DNA of 64,000 nucleotides from Halobacillus ihumii (GTDB lineage Bacteria > Bacillota > Bacilli > Bacillales > Halobacillaceae), in assembly GCF_902726645.1 (NCBI RefSeq), contig NZ_CACVAO010000001.1, positions 868,001 to 932,000 on the forward strand. The letters are read 5' to 3'. The notes under the pieces are model-generated. The model made no database searches. It saw only the letters and a list, made by a program, of their open reading frames with translations, and was not told where the DNA came from. How positions within the stretch are numbered: position 1 is the stretch's first letter; the number at the start of each line of letters is the position of its first letter. This document shows positions 34,791 to 42,216 of the stretch, piece after piece. The position numbers were made by a program, and so were the translations under genes.

Positions 34791-35120
34791 CTAGGTAATA
34801 AGTAAACAAGACCCTATGATTATAAATAAAACTCCGATTAACTTCTTTCCCGAAATGATTTCATTTAAAAAAATATAAGAAATCAGCATTGTCCACACAT
34901 AGGTGATTGAAGTTAATGGAAAAACAATCGTATAAGGCAAGTATTTCAAAGCGATAATGTTCAAAATAGCCCCAGTTCCATAAAACAGTCCGCCTATGAT
35001 AATATTTTTCATAACGTGGCCATTTATCGCAATACCATCCCTGGTTGCTCGTTTAAAAAAATATCCTCCTATAGCTCCTAGTAAGGTGAAAACCATGATG
35101 AGACACGCCCATTTAATCAT
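34791..35120 (-). CDS. SMR/EamA-type small membrane protein, putative lipid-sugar flippase subunit
   Basis: A 109-residue protein with four TM helices and the SMR-type core LKYLPYTIVFPLTSITYVWTM (shown partly as LPYTIVFPLTSI), followed by LNEIISGKKLIGVLFIIIGS. It pairs with the similar protein just upstream, overlapping it by 8 nt, as ArnE/ArnF do when they move undecaprenyl-phosphate-aminoarabinose. Here the upstream GT2 enzyme would make the polyprenyl-phosphate sugar and this pair would flip it. The ATG at 35120 follows AGGAGG. A drug exporter role is less likely given the operon. Confidence 0.72.
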   Translation of the reverse strand: MIKWACLIMVFTLLGAIGGYFFKRATRDGIAINGHVMKNIIIGGLFYGTGAILNIIALKYLPYTIVFPLTSITYVWTMLISYIFLNEIISGKKLIGVLFIIIGSCLLIT

Positions 35121-35463
35121 GATCCCCACCTCCTATCAGAGCTGCACCTATCATAATAAATAGTGTTCCAAGTAAATTGCTTTCCGTTATTGTTTCCTGC
35201 AAGACCAAACTTCCCAAAAACAGGGCAAACACGTATCCAATACTTAACAATGGATGAAGCACTGATAAACTCCCAAAACGAAAGGCAATAATCATAAATA
35301 CAGCACCGAGAAAATATAGAAAAAAGCCAAGAATTAAAGCTCCATTCAACTCTCCATTGGCCATCTTCCAGAACATTTGACCTAAGGCTGTCTGAAGTGA
35401 AGCCAATACCATTAATACTATTCCTAATCCATTCTTTTTAAATGACTGTTTAAATTCATTCAT
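35113..35463 (-). CDS. SMR/EamA-type small membrane protein, partner subunit
   Basis: A 116-residue four-TM protein with GQMFWKMANGELNG, FRFGSLSVLHPLLSIGYVFAL and LQETITESNLLGTLFIMIGA, the SMR/EamA half-transporter pattern. The N-terminal Gln/Met-rich helix contains the small-residue face typical of the family. The ATG at 35463 overlaps the stop of the GT-C gene by 8 nt and has only a weak GGGACG site, suggesting translational coupling. It and the following gene probably form an antiparallel heterodimer. A longer TTG-initiated form (from 35484) is possible. Confidence 0.7.
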   Translation of the reverse strand: MNEFKQSFKKNGLGIVLMVLASLQTALGQMFWKMANGELNGALILGFFLYFLGAVFMIIAFRFGSLSVLHPLLSIGYVFALFLGSLVLQETITESNLLGTLFIMIGAALIGGGDHD

Positions 35464-37198
35464 GTTTGATCGTCCCATTATCAAAATTCAGGAAGACAAC
35501 TGCCATCATCAGGAATGCTATAAACACATTAGCTAATTGATAACGAAAGTCCTGTGCTGGTATGGCCAAAAACATGGTTCCTGTATTGAGCAGCACTGGT
35601 AAGATGACCAGCAAAGAACGCGGACCGTTCTTTATAGCTGCTGCCACACCCGCAAGAATGATAAAAAATGTATAAGTGGCTGGCCGTAAAATAAATTCAC
35701 GCAAGTTCTGGTCAATCCATCCAAGACCATAATTGATATAACGATGTAAGGTGTTACTGAGCGGATCTGTTTTTAACCCATAATCATTGTACAAATACAC
35801 ATTCCTGGCATACGTACTCGTATAACCGTCATCCGGCTGATTGATTTGCCACAGAAGCGAAGTTTGGTCCAGATAAGCTTCTACTGCCAATCCGAAATTG
35901 TTAGACACAATTGACGCCCAAGTTTTTAGATAATAAGGGAAATCATTAAAAATAACCTCCTGATTATATTTCCCCGCGAACTTAATTGGGTTGGTTATAT
36001 AAGGGTTATATTTTTCTTCCCATTTTTCTAGCGGCAAGATTTTATTGAGGTAGGTGCGCTGCTCTTTTGTAAGATCGCCATCTTCAACGATTACCTTAGC
36101 AATTTGCTGCGTTGGAATCCCCAGCGCTTCGTTTGGGCTTGTTGAACTCACATCCATATACGAATAAAATGGCCCGGATACAACAAAGTAGACCACCACT
36201 ACTAAACCTAAAGTTAAGACTAACCGTTTCAAATACTTCCGAAAAGTGATCATCATAAGTATAGCCATCACAATGAAAATTGGCAGACCATTGTTACGCA
36301 TAAAGCTAACGCCCAGCACCGTTAAACCAAGAATAAAAAGATGACCATTAGAAGCAAGCCATTTTCCTTTTGTTGAGATAATGTTGAACACTAGAATGGT
36401 AAAAAGGAAAAGGAATGCACTGAAAAAGATATCCTTCCACATAGCGATGGCGAAAATGCCGTTTAAAGGGAAAAGGGCGAACATCATTAGACATGCCCAA
36501 AGCCACTTCTTAGAAAATCCTCTTTTTTCTAAGCTGTACACCATATAACCACTTATAATCGCAATGACTACAATTTGAGAAAACGCTACGATGGCTGGAG
36601 ACTTCCATATACTCGTAAGCCCCAGTATGTACCACGTATAAACCACCGGATGCCAATTACTAAAATCATAGGTATGGATTTGTTCCCAATGTGAGAATGA
36701 ATCTGGCGTCATGGTTCCAGGGAAATAAGCAACCAAATAAAGCGACCAAATTAAGATCGGCGGAATGGCATATAACAATATTCTCCAACGTGATACTTCC
36801 CTCATCTTAAAGTGGAATGAAGTATGAACTAATGTGTATAACAGCCAAGTTATACCTATAAAAATCAAGATATACGACATACTATAGACCATTGCTTGGA
36901 ACAGCCACGGGTAAGAGGCCAAATATTGATTTGTGTTTTTTAAACTAAAAATTAGCAACAAAGAAAATAAAGCTCCAAAGCTGAGTACCACGGGTCTTTT
37001 CATGAATGTCTGCAATTCATTTTTTCTTTTATTATAAGAGAGTGAAATGATGAAACTTAAAGCAAAGAATCCGAAGTAACTCAGAATAATGATTTTCCAT
37101 GAGGTAGCTGAAAGCTCCTGATATAATGAAATAAAAGATACGGTACTTATTAAACCAACTATAATACTGACCATAGTGAGCATAACTATTTTCTTCAT
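35456..37198 (-). CDS. GT-C type membrane glycosyltransferase (DUF6020-like)
   Basis: A 580-residue polytopic protein with about fourteen hydrophobic segments. The first extracytoplasmic loop carries YFPGTMTPDSFSHWEQ with acidic residues and SNWHPVVYTWY, the pattern of GT-C enzymes that use polyprenyl-phosphate sugars outside the membrane. A MWKDIFFSAFLFL segment and a long C-terminal extracytoplasmic loop rich in Tyr and Asn follow. It overlaps the GT2 gene by 4 nt (ATGA). It would attach the flipped sugar to a wall polymer such as teichoic acid, the role of YfhO/GtrC-like proteins. The acceptor is unknown. Confidence 0.75.
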   Translation of the reverse strand: MKKIVMLTMVSIIVGLISTVSFISLYQELSATSWKIIILSYFGFFALSFIISLSYNKRKNELQTFMKRPVVLSFGALFSLLLIFSLKNTNQYLASYPWLFQAMVYSMSYILIFIGITWLLYTLVHTSFHFKMREVSRWRILLYAIPPILIWSLYLVAYFPGTMTPDSFSHWEQIHTYDFSNWHPVVYTWYILGLTSIWKSPAIVAFSQIVVIAIISGYMVYSLEKRGFSKKWLWACLMMFALFPLNGIFAIAMWKDIFFSAFLFLFTILVFNIISTKGKWLASNGHLFILGLTVLGVSFMRNNGLPIFIVMAILMMITFRKYLKRLVLTLGLVVVVYFVVSGPFYSYMDVSSTSPNEALGIPTQQIAKVIVEDGDLTKEQRTYLNKILPLEKWEEKYNPYITNPIKFAGKYNQEVIFNDFPYYLKTWASIVSNNFGLAVEAYLDQTSLLWQINQPDDGYTSTYARNVYLYNDYGLKTDPLSNTLHRYINYGLGWIDQNLREFILRPATYTFFIILAGVAAAIKNGPRSLLVILPVLLNTGTMFLAIPAQDFRYQLANVFIAFLMMAVVFLNFDNGTIKHE

Positions 37199-38133
37199 TT
37201 TTGAAAGTCCTTCATATCTGATTTGATCTTATTCAATTCGAGTTCATATTGCTTATTAAAATTAGCAGCTACCGTGTCAAGAATCAGACCACAAACAAGT
37301 GATAATACCGATAAAATCACAAGACCTACAGCCAATATAGCAGAGGGCACTTTCGAGATATACCCCGTATTGATAAATTCGACAATAACCGGGATCCCTG
37401 CGGAGAGTCCTAATAACAGGAACACCCCCGACCAAAAGGAGAAAAACAGTAAGGGTTTGTATTCCTTAAATAAGTTGAAAATCTTATTCAACACTTTATA
37501 GCCATCACTAAATGTGTTTAATTTTGATTCACTTCCATCTGGGCGATCCTTATACTCAATCGGGATTTCTCTAATTGTAAAACGTTTATCCAAAGTATGA
37601 AGGGTCATTTCTGTCTCAATTTCAAACCCTGGACTCATAATAGGCATCGACTTCACAAATAATCGATCGAAAGCGCGATACCCTGTCATAATGTCCTTCA
37701 AATCACTTTTATACAAAAAGTTAATCAAATTACGGACAAGGTTGTTCCCCAAATTATGAAACTTTCTTTTATTTTCTTCTATATATGTACCGTTTGATAA
37801 ACGATCTCCAATCACAATATTGGCTTCTTGATTTATCAAGGGTTCCAGCAATTGGTGAACAAATTTTGCGGGATAGGTTCTGTCGCCGTCCACCATCACG
37901 TAGTAATCTGCTTCGATATCACGAAACATAGAACGTACAACGTTCCCTTTGCCCTGTTTATACTCCCTGCTAACGATAGCCCCGTTTTCTTCGGCTACCT
38001 TAGATGTTTGATCTTTAGAGTTATTATCATAGACATAAATGTCAGCTTGCGGGAGTTCCTTTCTGAAATCTTGAATGACGCTGCCTATTGTCTGTTCTTC
38101 ATTATAGCAAGGTATTAATACAGCAACTCTCAC
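37195..38133 (-). CDS. GT2 polyprenyl-phosphate glycosyltransferase (GtrB/DPM1-like)
   Basis: A 312-residue protein. The cytoplasmic GT2 domain has VLIPCYNEEQTIGSVI, IYVYDNNSKDQT and the metal-binding YYVMVDGDRTYPA (DxD-like). IMTGYRAFDRLFVK, FEIETEMTLHTLDKRF and DRPDGSESKLNTF follow. The C-terminus has two TM helices (residues about 230-285). This is the GtrB/CsbB layout: it loads a sugar from a nucleotide donor onto undecaprenyl phosphate. The GTG start follows AAAAGGAG. It is the first gene of a tight four-gene operon with a GT-C enzyme and two SMR-type flippase subunits, behind PhoP-type repeats. Confidence 0.85.
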   Translation of the reverse strand: MRVAVLIPCYNEEQTIGSVIQDFRKELPQADIYVYDNNSKDQTSKVAEENGAIVSREYKQGKGNVVRSMFRDIEADYYVMVDGDRTYPAKFVHQLLEPLINQEANIVIGDRLSNGTYIEENKRKFHNLGNNLVRNLINFLYKSDLKDIMTGYRAFDRLFVKSMPIMSPGFEIETEMTLHTLDKRFTIREIPIEYKDRPDGSESKLNTFSDGYKVLNKIFNLFKEYKPLLFFSFWSGVFLLLGLSAGIPVIVEFINTGYISKVPSAILAVGLVILSVLSLVCGLILDTVAANFNKQYELELNKIKSDMKDFQK

Positions 38134-38205
38134 AACGACGAACTCCTTTTACAAATCAATTTAAGTTATCGTTCTCCCAACACTTTAAAACATGAAACGA
38201 CATAA

Positions 38206-38246
38206 TTTATACATCATTTTTGTTAAGTTTTGTTAAGTTGTGTAAA
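38206..38246 (-). promoter_or_regulatory. PhoP-type triple box and -10 of the glycosylation operon
   Basis: On the minus strand TTTACA, TTAACA and TTAACA (38246-38241, 38236-38231, 38226-38221) follow with a 10-nt period. A TATAAA (38211-38206) lies nine nt downstream. The geometry is that of response-regulator-activated promoters lacking a -35. Confidence 0.55.
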
Positions 38247-38303
38247 GTTATACCTTGATATAGTTATAAAAAAGTAGTCAAAAGCTTTGTTTCCCACAAA
38301 AAA

Positions 38304-38336
38304 TCCCGATATACAGTTAACAAACTGCTATCGGGA
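38304..38336 (-). terminator. Terminator after phosphoglucomutase gene
   Basis: A TCCCGATA/TATCGGGA stem (38304-38311 with 38329-38336) with further pairing inside is followed on the minus strand by TTTTTTG. Confidence 0.8.
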
Positions 38337-38344
38337 CATTGATA

Positions 38345-40060
38345 TTAAAGATGATGCTGAATTTTATGATTTACAGATTCCTTCACAACTTCAAGCAACT
38401 CACTACTATCTCTTCTGGAATCCGTCTTTACACCATAATAAAATTTAATTTTTGGCTCGGTGCCAGATGGACGAAGGCAGAACCAGCAGTCATTCTCGAG
38501 GTTGAATTTAAGAACATTTGCTTTCGGCAAGTGAATCGTCTCCACCTCTCCGTTAGCATTCGTTCTTTCTGATGAAGTGTAATCCTCAACAGATTCCACC
38601 TTCAATCCGCCAGCATCTTTTAAAGGACTTTCACGAAAGTCATCCATGATAGCTTGGATTTGCTGCGATCCTGATATTCCTTCCATTTTCAACGACTGAA
38701 GATCCTCAAGGAAATATCCATGCTTTTTGTAAATACCTTCTAACGCTTGCAGTAAAGTTTTCCCTTTCGATTTCCAATAAGCAGCAACCTCTGCTGAGAG
38801 CATAGCTGCCTGGACAGCATCCTTGTCTCGGGCAAAATCTTTAACGAGATAGCCATAGCTTTCTTCATAACCAAACAGGAATGTATGTTGACCGGTTTCT
38901 TCATATTCCTGGATCTTCTCACCGATAAACTTAAAGCCAGTTAGTGTATCTAATGAAGTTACTCCATAATGGTTAGCAATGACTCGCCCAAATTCTGAGG
39001 TCACAATCGTCTTAATCATAATTCCATTACTCGGTAAATCTTTATTCTGGGAAAGAAGGTAATCCAGCAGTAGAGCACCTGTTTGGTTACCAGTTAAAAC
39101 TTGATATTCTTCATTTTCATCCGGTACTGCTATCCCAAGCCGGTCAGCGTCTGGGTCGGTTGCAATTAGAATATCAGCGTTTGTCTCTTTCCCTTTATTA
39201 ATAGCCAACTTAAAAGCCTGATGTTCCTCCGGGTTAGGTGAGGCAACGGTCGAAAATTCAGGGTCTGGATCGGATTGTTCAGCAACCGTATGGACATTAG
39301 TTAAACCAATTTGGCTTAGACCTTTTTCCACTAACATTTTTGCCGTTCCGTGAAGAGGAGTGAAAACGACACTAAAGTCTTCGGCTGTTTTCGTTACTTC
39401 AGGATTTACATTGACCGTTTTTAATTCATCTAAATAAGCTTGATCAACTTCTTCATCAATCCACTTCAATAAGCCACATTGTTCAAGTTCTGCTCGGTCA
39501 GCTACTTCCACCGTCAATTCATTCTCTACTTGATTAACATAATCGATGACCGTTCCTGCTTCATTAGGAGGCATCTGCCCCCCATCACCGTTATAAACTT
39601 TGAATCCATTATATTCTGGTGGATTATGACTGGCTGTGATGACAACCCCCCCTGCAGCTCCAAGGTGTCTAACGGCAAACGAAAGTTCTGGAGTCGGTCT
39701 TAAGGAAGAAAACACATAGGATTGAATGTCATGATTACCTAGTACCTTTGCTGTTTCAACAGCAAATTCCTTTGACATGTATCTGGAATCATAGGCAATA
39801 GCAACACCTTTTTCTTGCCCTTCTCTTTCCTCTATGTAAGATGCCAGACCTTCTGCGGCACGACGAATCGTATAAATATTCATACGGTTGGTCCCTGGCC
39901 CTAGTTTGCCGCGCATGCCCCCTGTACCAAATTCAAGGTTTTTGTAATAGGCATCCTCCAAGGATTGTTCATCATCTTGAAGTTGATCCAACTGTGTTCG
40001 AAGGTTATCTTCAAGAGATGCGAAAGTCTGCCAGCGTTCAAATTCCTGTTTCCAGTTCAA
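38345..40060 (-). CDS. pgcA: Alpha-phosphoglucomutase / phosphomannomutase (PgcA-like)
   Basis: A 571-residue alpha-D-phosphohexomutase. It has the phosphoserine loop VVITASHNPPEYNGFKVY (about residue 145), the metal loop ATDPDADRLGIA (about 303), the sugar loop GYEESYGYL (about 400) and the phosphate-binding loop CLRPSGTEPKIKFYYGV near the C-terminus. It converts glucose-6-P to glucose-1-P for UDP-glucose synthesis, needed for glucosylated teichoic acid and glycolipid. The TTG start at 40060 is supported by AGAGGAG at 8-nt spacing; no other start is better. Its place next to the glycosylation operon fits donor supply. Confidence 0.93.
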   Translation of the reverse strand: MNWKQEFERWQTFASLEDNLRTQLDQLQDDEQSLEDAYYKNLEFGTGGMRGKLGPGTNRMNIYTIRRAAEGLASYIEEREGQEKGVAIAYDSRYMSKEFAVETAKVLGNHDIQSYVFSSLRPTPELSFAVRHLGAAGGVVITASHNPPEYNGFKVYNGDGGQMPPNEAGTVIDYVNQVENELTVEVADRAELEQCGLLKWIDEEVDQAYLDELKTVNVNPEVTKTAEDFSVVFTPLHGTAKMLVEKGLSQIGLTNVHTVAEQSDPDPEFSTVASPNPEEHQAFKLAINKGKETNADILIATDPDADRLGIAVPDENEEYQVLTGNQTGALLLDYLLSQNKDLPSNGIMIKTIVTSEFGRVIANHYGVTSLDTLTGFKFIGEKIQEYEETGQHTFLFGYEESYGYLVKDFARDKDAVQAAMLSAEVAAYWKSKGKTLLQALEGIYKKHGYFLEDLQSLKMEGISGSQQIQAIMDDFRESPLKDAGGLKVESVEDYTSSERTNANGEVETIHLPKANVLKFNLENDCWFCLRPSGTEPKIKFYYGVKTDSRRDSSELLEVVKESVNHKIQHHL

Positions 40061-40139
40061 GCAATCACTCCTCTGAACATTTTTACTATGTATTGGATAT
40101 AAATTATATCATAATTTTATAAAGGTATAGACATAAAAA

Positions 40140-40159
40140 AGGACAGAGTAAACTGTCCT
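40140..40159 (-). terminator. Terminator after the 38-aa gene
   Basis: An AGGACAG/CTGTCCT stem (40140-40146 with 40153-40159) is followed on the minus strand by TTTTTTATG. Confidence 0.75.
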
Positions 40160-40166
40160 GCTTGTC

Positions 40167-40283
40167 TTAGCTTTGTAATTGTTGGATCAATCGATTAATT
40201 ACGTCTTCTGAAGAAGCTAGTTCCGATTTTTCAGTTTGACTAATCACCGACTGGAGAATTTCTTTCAGGTCTTCTGCTTTCAT
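40167..40283 (-). CDS. Small acidic helical protein (38 aa), unknown
   Basis: An ATG with GGTGGGAAT upstream opens a 38-codon frame starting MKAEDLKEILQSVISQ and ending in NRLIQQLQS, with its own terminator 8 bp beyond the stop. The composition is helix-forming and acidic, with a regular hydrophobic spacing that could make a coiled hairpin. I do not recognise a family. The start site, terminator and isolation between larger genes argue that it is real. Confidence 0.55.
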   Translation of the reverse strand: MKAEDLKEILQSVISQTEKSELASSEDVINRLIQQLQS

Positions 40284-40384
40284 AATTCCCACCTTTTCTA
40301 AATTGCTCGTTAGTATGTCCTATTCCTCATTATTTCGATAATAAACTATTTTTTTCGTCGGTCTTTTACAAGCCCTATCTAACG

Positions 40385-40870
40385 TTAGTTTCGATGTCTA
40401 AAGTAGTACCCGATGCTGATTAACACAATGGCAATCAAACCGCCAATCCCGTCTAAAAACACATCCCCATAATACGGCGTGCGATTTGGTGTGATCCCCT
40501 GGTGCAGCTCATCACTAATCGCATAAACCAATGTTGCTAACCACGCAATACTGATAGACCATTGGTACGTTTGTCGAGTGGTTTTACGGAGTGCATAGTA
40601 AATCAAAACGGTTAACACTAGAAATACGGTTACATGAGCACCTTTTCTAATAAAGAACTCAATAAACCCCGCTATACCGAGGTTTTCCACACTAATCTCA
40701 CTATGGTGATATGTAAACGAGACTCCTTCAAACAAGGGGATGAGCCCTGAGAGGTCAAACCAATTGCCTAATAAGGGCTTTACATTCTGCTCCTCGTAAG
40801 GAGTCGATGAAGAATAAAAGATGATCCCCATCCAGACGAGAGCCGGCACCCAATATATAAACTTTTTCAT
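40385..40870 (-). CDS. VanZ-like family membrane protein
   Basis: A 161-residue protein with four TM segments. It shows the VanZ family pattern: WVPALVWMGIIFYSSS in TM1, FFIRKGAHVTVFLVLTVL with the conserved Lys-x2-His, and AISDELHQGITPNR with Asp-Glu-x-His-Gln, ending in GDVFLDGIGGLIAI. VanZ-like proteins are linked to low-level glycopeptide tolerance and membrane functions, but their reaction is unknown. The ATG at 40870 with GAGG at 6-nt spacing is preferred over a GTG four codons earlier. It is a single-gene unit. Confidence 0.85.
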   Translation of the reverse strand: MKKFIYWVPALVWMGIIFYSSSTPYEEQNVKPLLGNWFDLSGLIPLFEGVSFTYHHSEISVENLGIAGFIEFFIRKGAHVTVFLVLTVLIYYALRKTTRQTYQWSISIAWLATLVYAISDELHQGITPNRTPYYGDVFLDGIGGLIAIVLISIGYYFRHRN

Positions 40871-41014
40871 AGATTTCCTCACAATTTGTAAAACTTGTTC
40901 TTATTTTAGCATATTTCCTCATAGATTGTGAGTTTTTTACAAAAATCACTGAGTCTTTACATGATTTTAAAGTCATCTCGAAATAGCGGGTGATGATAGA
41001 TTTTCCCCATAAAA

Positions 41015-41040
41015 AAACAGGCCTCCAAAAGAGCCTGTTT
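41015..41040 (-). terminator. Terminator after the 199-aa gene
   Basis: An AAACAGGC/GCCTGTTT stem (41015-41022 with 41033-41040) is followed on the minus strand by TTTTTATGGG. Confidence 0.75.
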
Positions 41041-41042
41041 CT

Positions 41043-41642
41043 TTAATTAAATCCTATTCGATTCCAGATGAACGATGATTCATCATTCGAAGCAATCATT
41101 CTACTATGTGTTTTCAATTCATAGCCTTCGTAATCAAAACGGTGAAGGTGTTTAATAATACTCTCCCCATCAGTACTTTGATACGTATAGAAAATGACAA
41201 CAGGATGATGAAGGGGATCATAAAAGAAAATCGGATCTAAACTTCGAATCATTTTTTTAAAAGGCCACAAACCCAGGCGAGTCATCTTATCAATGTACTG
41301 ATCATCGAGAATCCTTTGCGAATCCCATTGCATGTCCTTGTAGTAACTGTACTGCTGTAATTCACGATAGCAGACAGCTGCCTGAAGATAAGAGAGTGGG
41401 GATTCATCCCCTTTTATCGCCCTCATCGGATTTTGCTGTGCTTTTTCTTTTTGATTATACGATTGCAAATGTCCAGCACGACTCCAAATATAACTGTTTG
41501 AACTCATAATAAGTTGGGAAAATTGCTGTACAACTGGAGTTAAGTCGCAAATTATATTATCCCCCTCCAGGTGCGGTGGAACAGCCAACCCCAATCTATT
41601 CGGGTGGGCAGCTAACCGTGTAAACCTGTACTTCCCCTTCAT
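41043..41642 (-). CDS. Uncharacterised 199-aa protein next to the sin genes
   Basis: I do not recognise this family. The protein is soluble, with no signal peptide or TM segment, and rich in Tyr, His and Gln. The N-terminus is basic (MKGKYRFTRLAAHPNRLGLA), the middle has LQAAVCYRELQQYSYYKDMQW, and the C-terminus has DPLHHPVVIFYTYQSTDGE and HLHRFDYEGYELKTH. The ATG has AGAGGTGAGAGG in front. It follows the SinI-like frame by 76 nt in the same direction, with no clear terminator between, so it may share a transcript with the split sin pair and act in the same process. Confidence 0.65.
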   Translation of the reverse strand: MKGKYRFTRLAAHPNRLGLAVPPHLEGDNIICDLTPVVQQFSQLIMSSNSYIWSRAGHLQSYNQKEKAQQNPMRAIKGDESPLSYLQAAVCYRELQQYSYYKDMQWDSQRILDDQYIDKMTRLGLWPFKKMIRSLDPIFFYDPLHHPVVIFYTYQSTDGESIIKHLHRFDYEGYELKTHSRMIASNDESSFIWNRIGFN

Positions 41643-41717
41643 CCTCTCACCTCTTCCTGCGGCCCATTCCTGCAGGCACTTTAATTAGAAAAAATGCAGT
41701 CAGGATCAAGCCGCAGT

Positions 41718-41840
41718 TTAGGCTCGTTCTCCTGAAATGAATTGTTTAATTTCTTCAATGCTGAGTCCAAGGTGTCTGGCTTCTTCTATTAGCTCGATCC
41801 ATTCCTGATCAAGTTGTTCTTGTACATTCGATTCTGCCAT
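41718..41840 (-). CDS. sinI: SinI-like / SinR C-terminal dimerisation domain as a separate frame (40 aa)
   Basis: A 40-residue frame with the SinI core LDQEWIELIEEARHLGLS then IEEIKQFIS, matching the helical hairpin used for SinI-SinI, SinR-SinR and SinI-SinR pairing. It has its own GAAGGG site. Its ATG lies 18 nt after the stop of the HTH gene and in the same frame, so removing one TAA would join them into a 123-residue protein with the SinR layout. It could be a free antagonist, a subunit that re-forms a two-chain SinR, or part of a read-through product. Gene order (HTH first, SinI second) is the reverse of B. subtilis. Confidence 0.8.
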   Translation of the reverse strand: MAESNVQEQLDQEWIELIEEARHLGLSIEEIKQFISGERA

Positions 41841-41858
41841 ATGATTCCCTTCTCTCAT

Positions 41859-42089
41859 TTATTTTGCTTGATAATTGTTATATGTCTGATTGATTAATAA
41901 TAATTCCTCGAGTGGAACATTTAATGTATCTGCAAATTTTTTCATAACAATAAGGGAAGGATTCCTTTGAATTCCTCGTTCTATATTGCTGATATATGAT
42001 TTTGAAACGCCTGACATTTTAGCGAATTGATTTACGGTATATCCTTGTCCAAGACGCAAGACTCGTATTCTTTCTCCAATGGTTGTCAC
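41859..42089 (-). CDS. sinR: SinR-type HTH protein lacking the C-terminal dimerisation domain
   Basis: A 76-residue XRE-family DNA-binding protein: TIGERIRVLRLGQGYTVNQF, AKMSGVSKSYISNIERGIQR and NPSLIVMKKFADTLNVPLEEL cover the five-helix HTH of SinR. B. subtilis SinR has 111 residues with a second, SinI-like domain; here the frame stops after LINQTYNNYQAK. The missing domain follows immediately in frame beyond one TAA. The HTH alone may bind DNA only weakly without dimerisation. The start is a GTG with AAGGA at good spacing. A terminator after tasA separates it from the matrix operon, so it likely has its own promoter. Confidence 0.85.
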   Translation of the reverse strand: MTTIGERIRVLRLGQGYTVNQFAKMSGVSKSYISNIERGIQRNPSLIVMKKFADTLNVPLEELLLINQTYNNYQAK

Positions 42090-42142
42090 GTCTTCCTTGA
42101 CCCCCGCTTCCTCCCCGGATATATTCGGTTATTTGTTTAAAA

Positions 42143-42176
42143 AAGCAGACACAAGCTGTTGTGCTCATGTCTGCTT
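42143..42176 (-). terminator. Terminator of the tapA-sipW-tasA operon
   Basis: A 9-bp AAGCAGACA/TGTCTGCTT stem (42143-42151 with 42168-42176) is followed on the minus strand by TTTTTTAAAC. Confidence 0.8.
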
Positions 42177-42216
42177 GTGAAAATACTTTCTCTTTAAAAT
42201 TAAGTAGCTTATTAGA

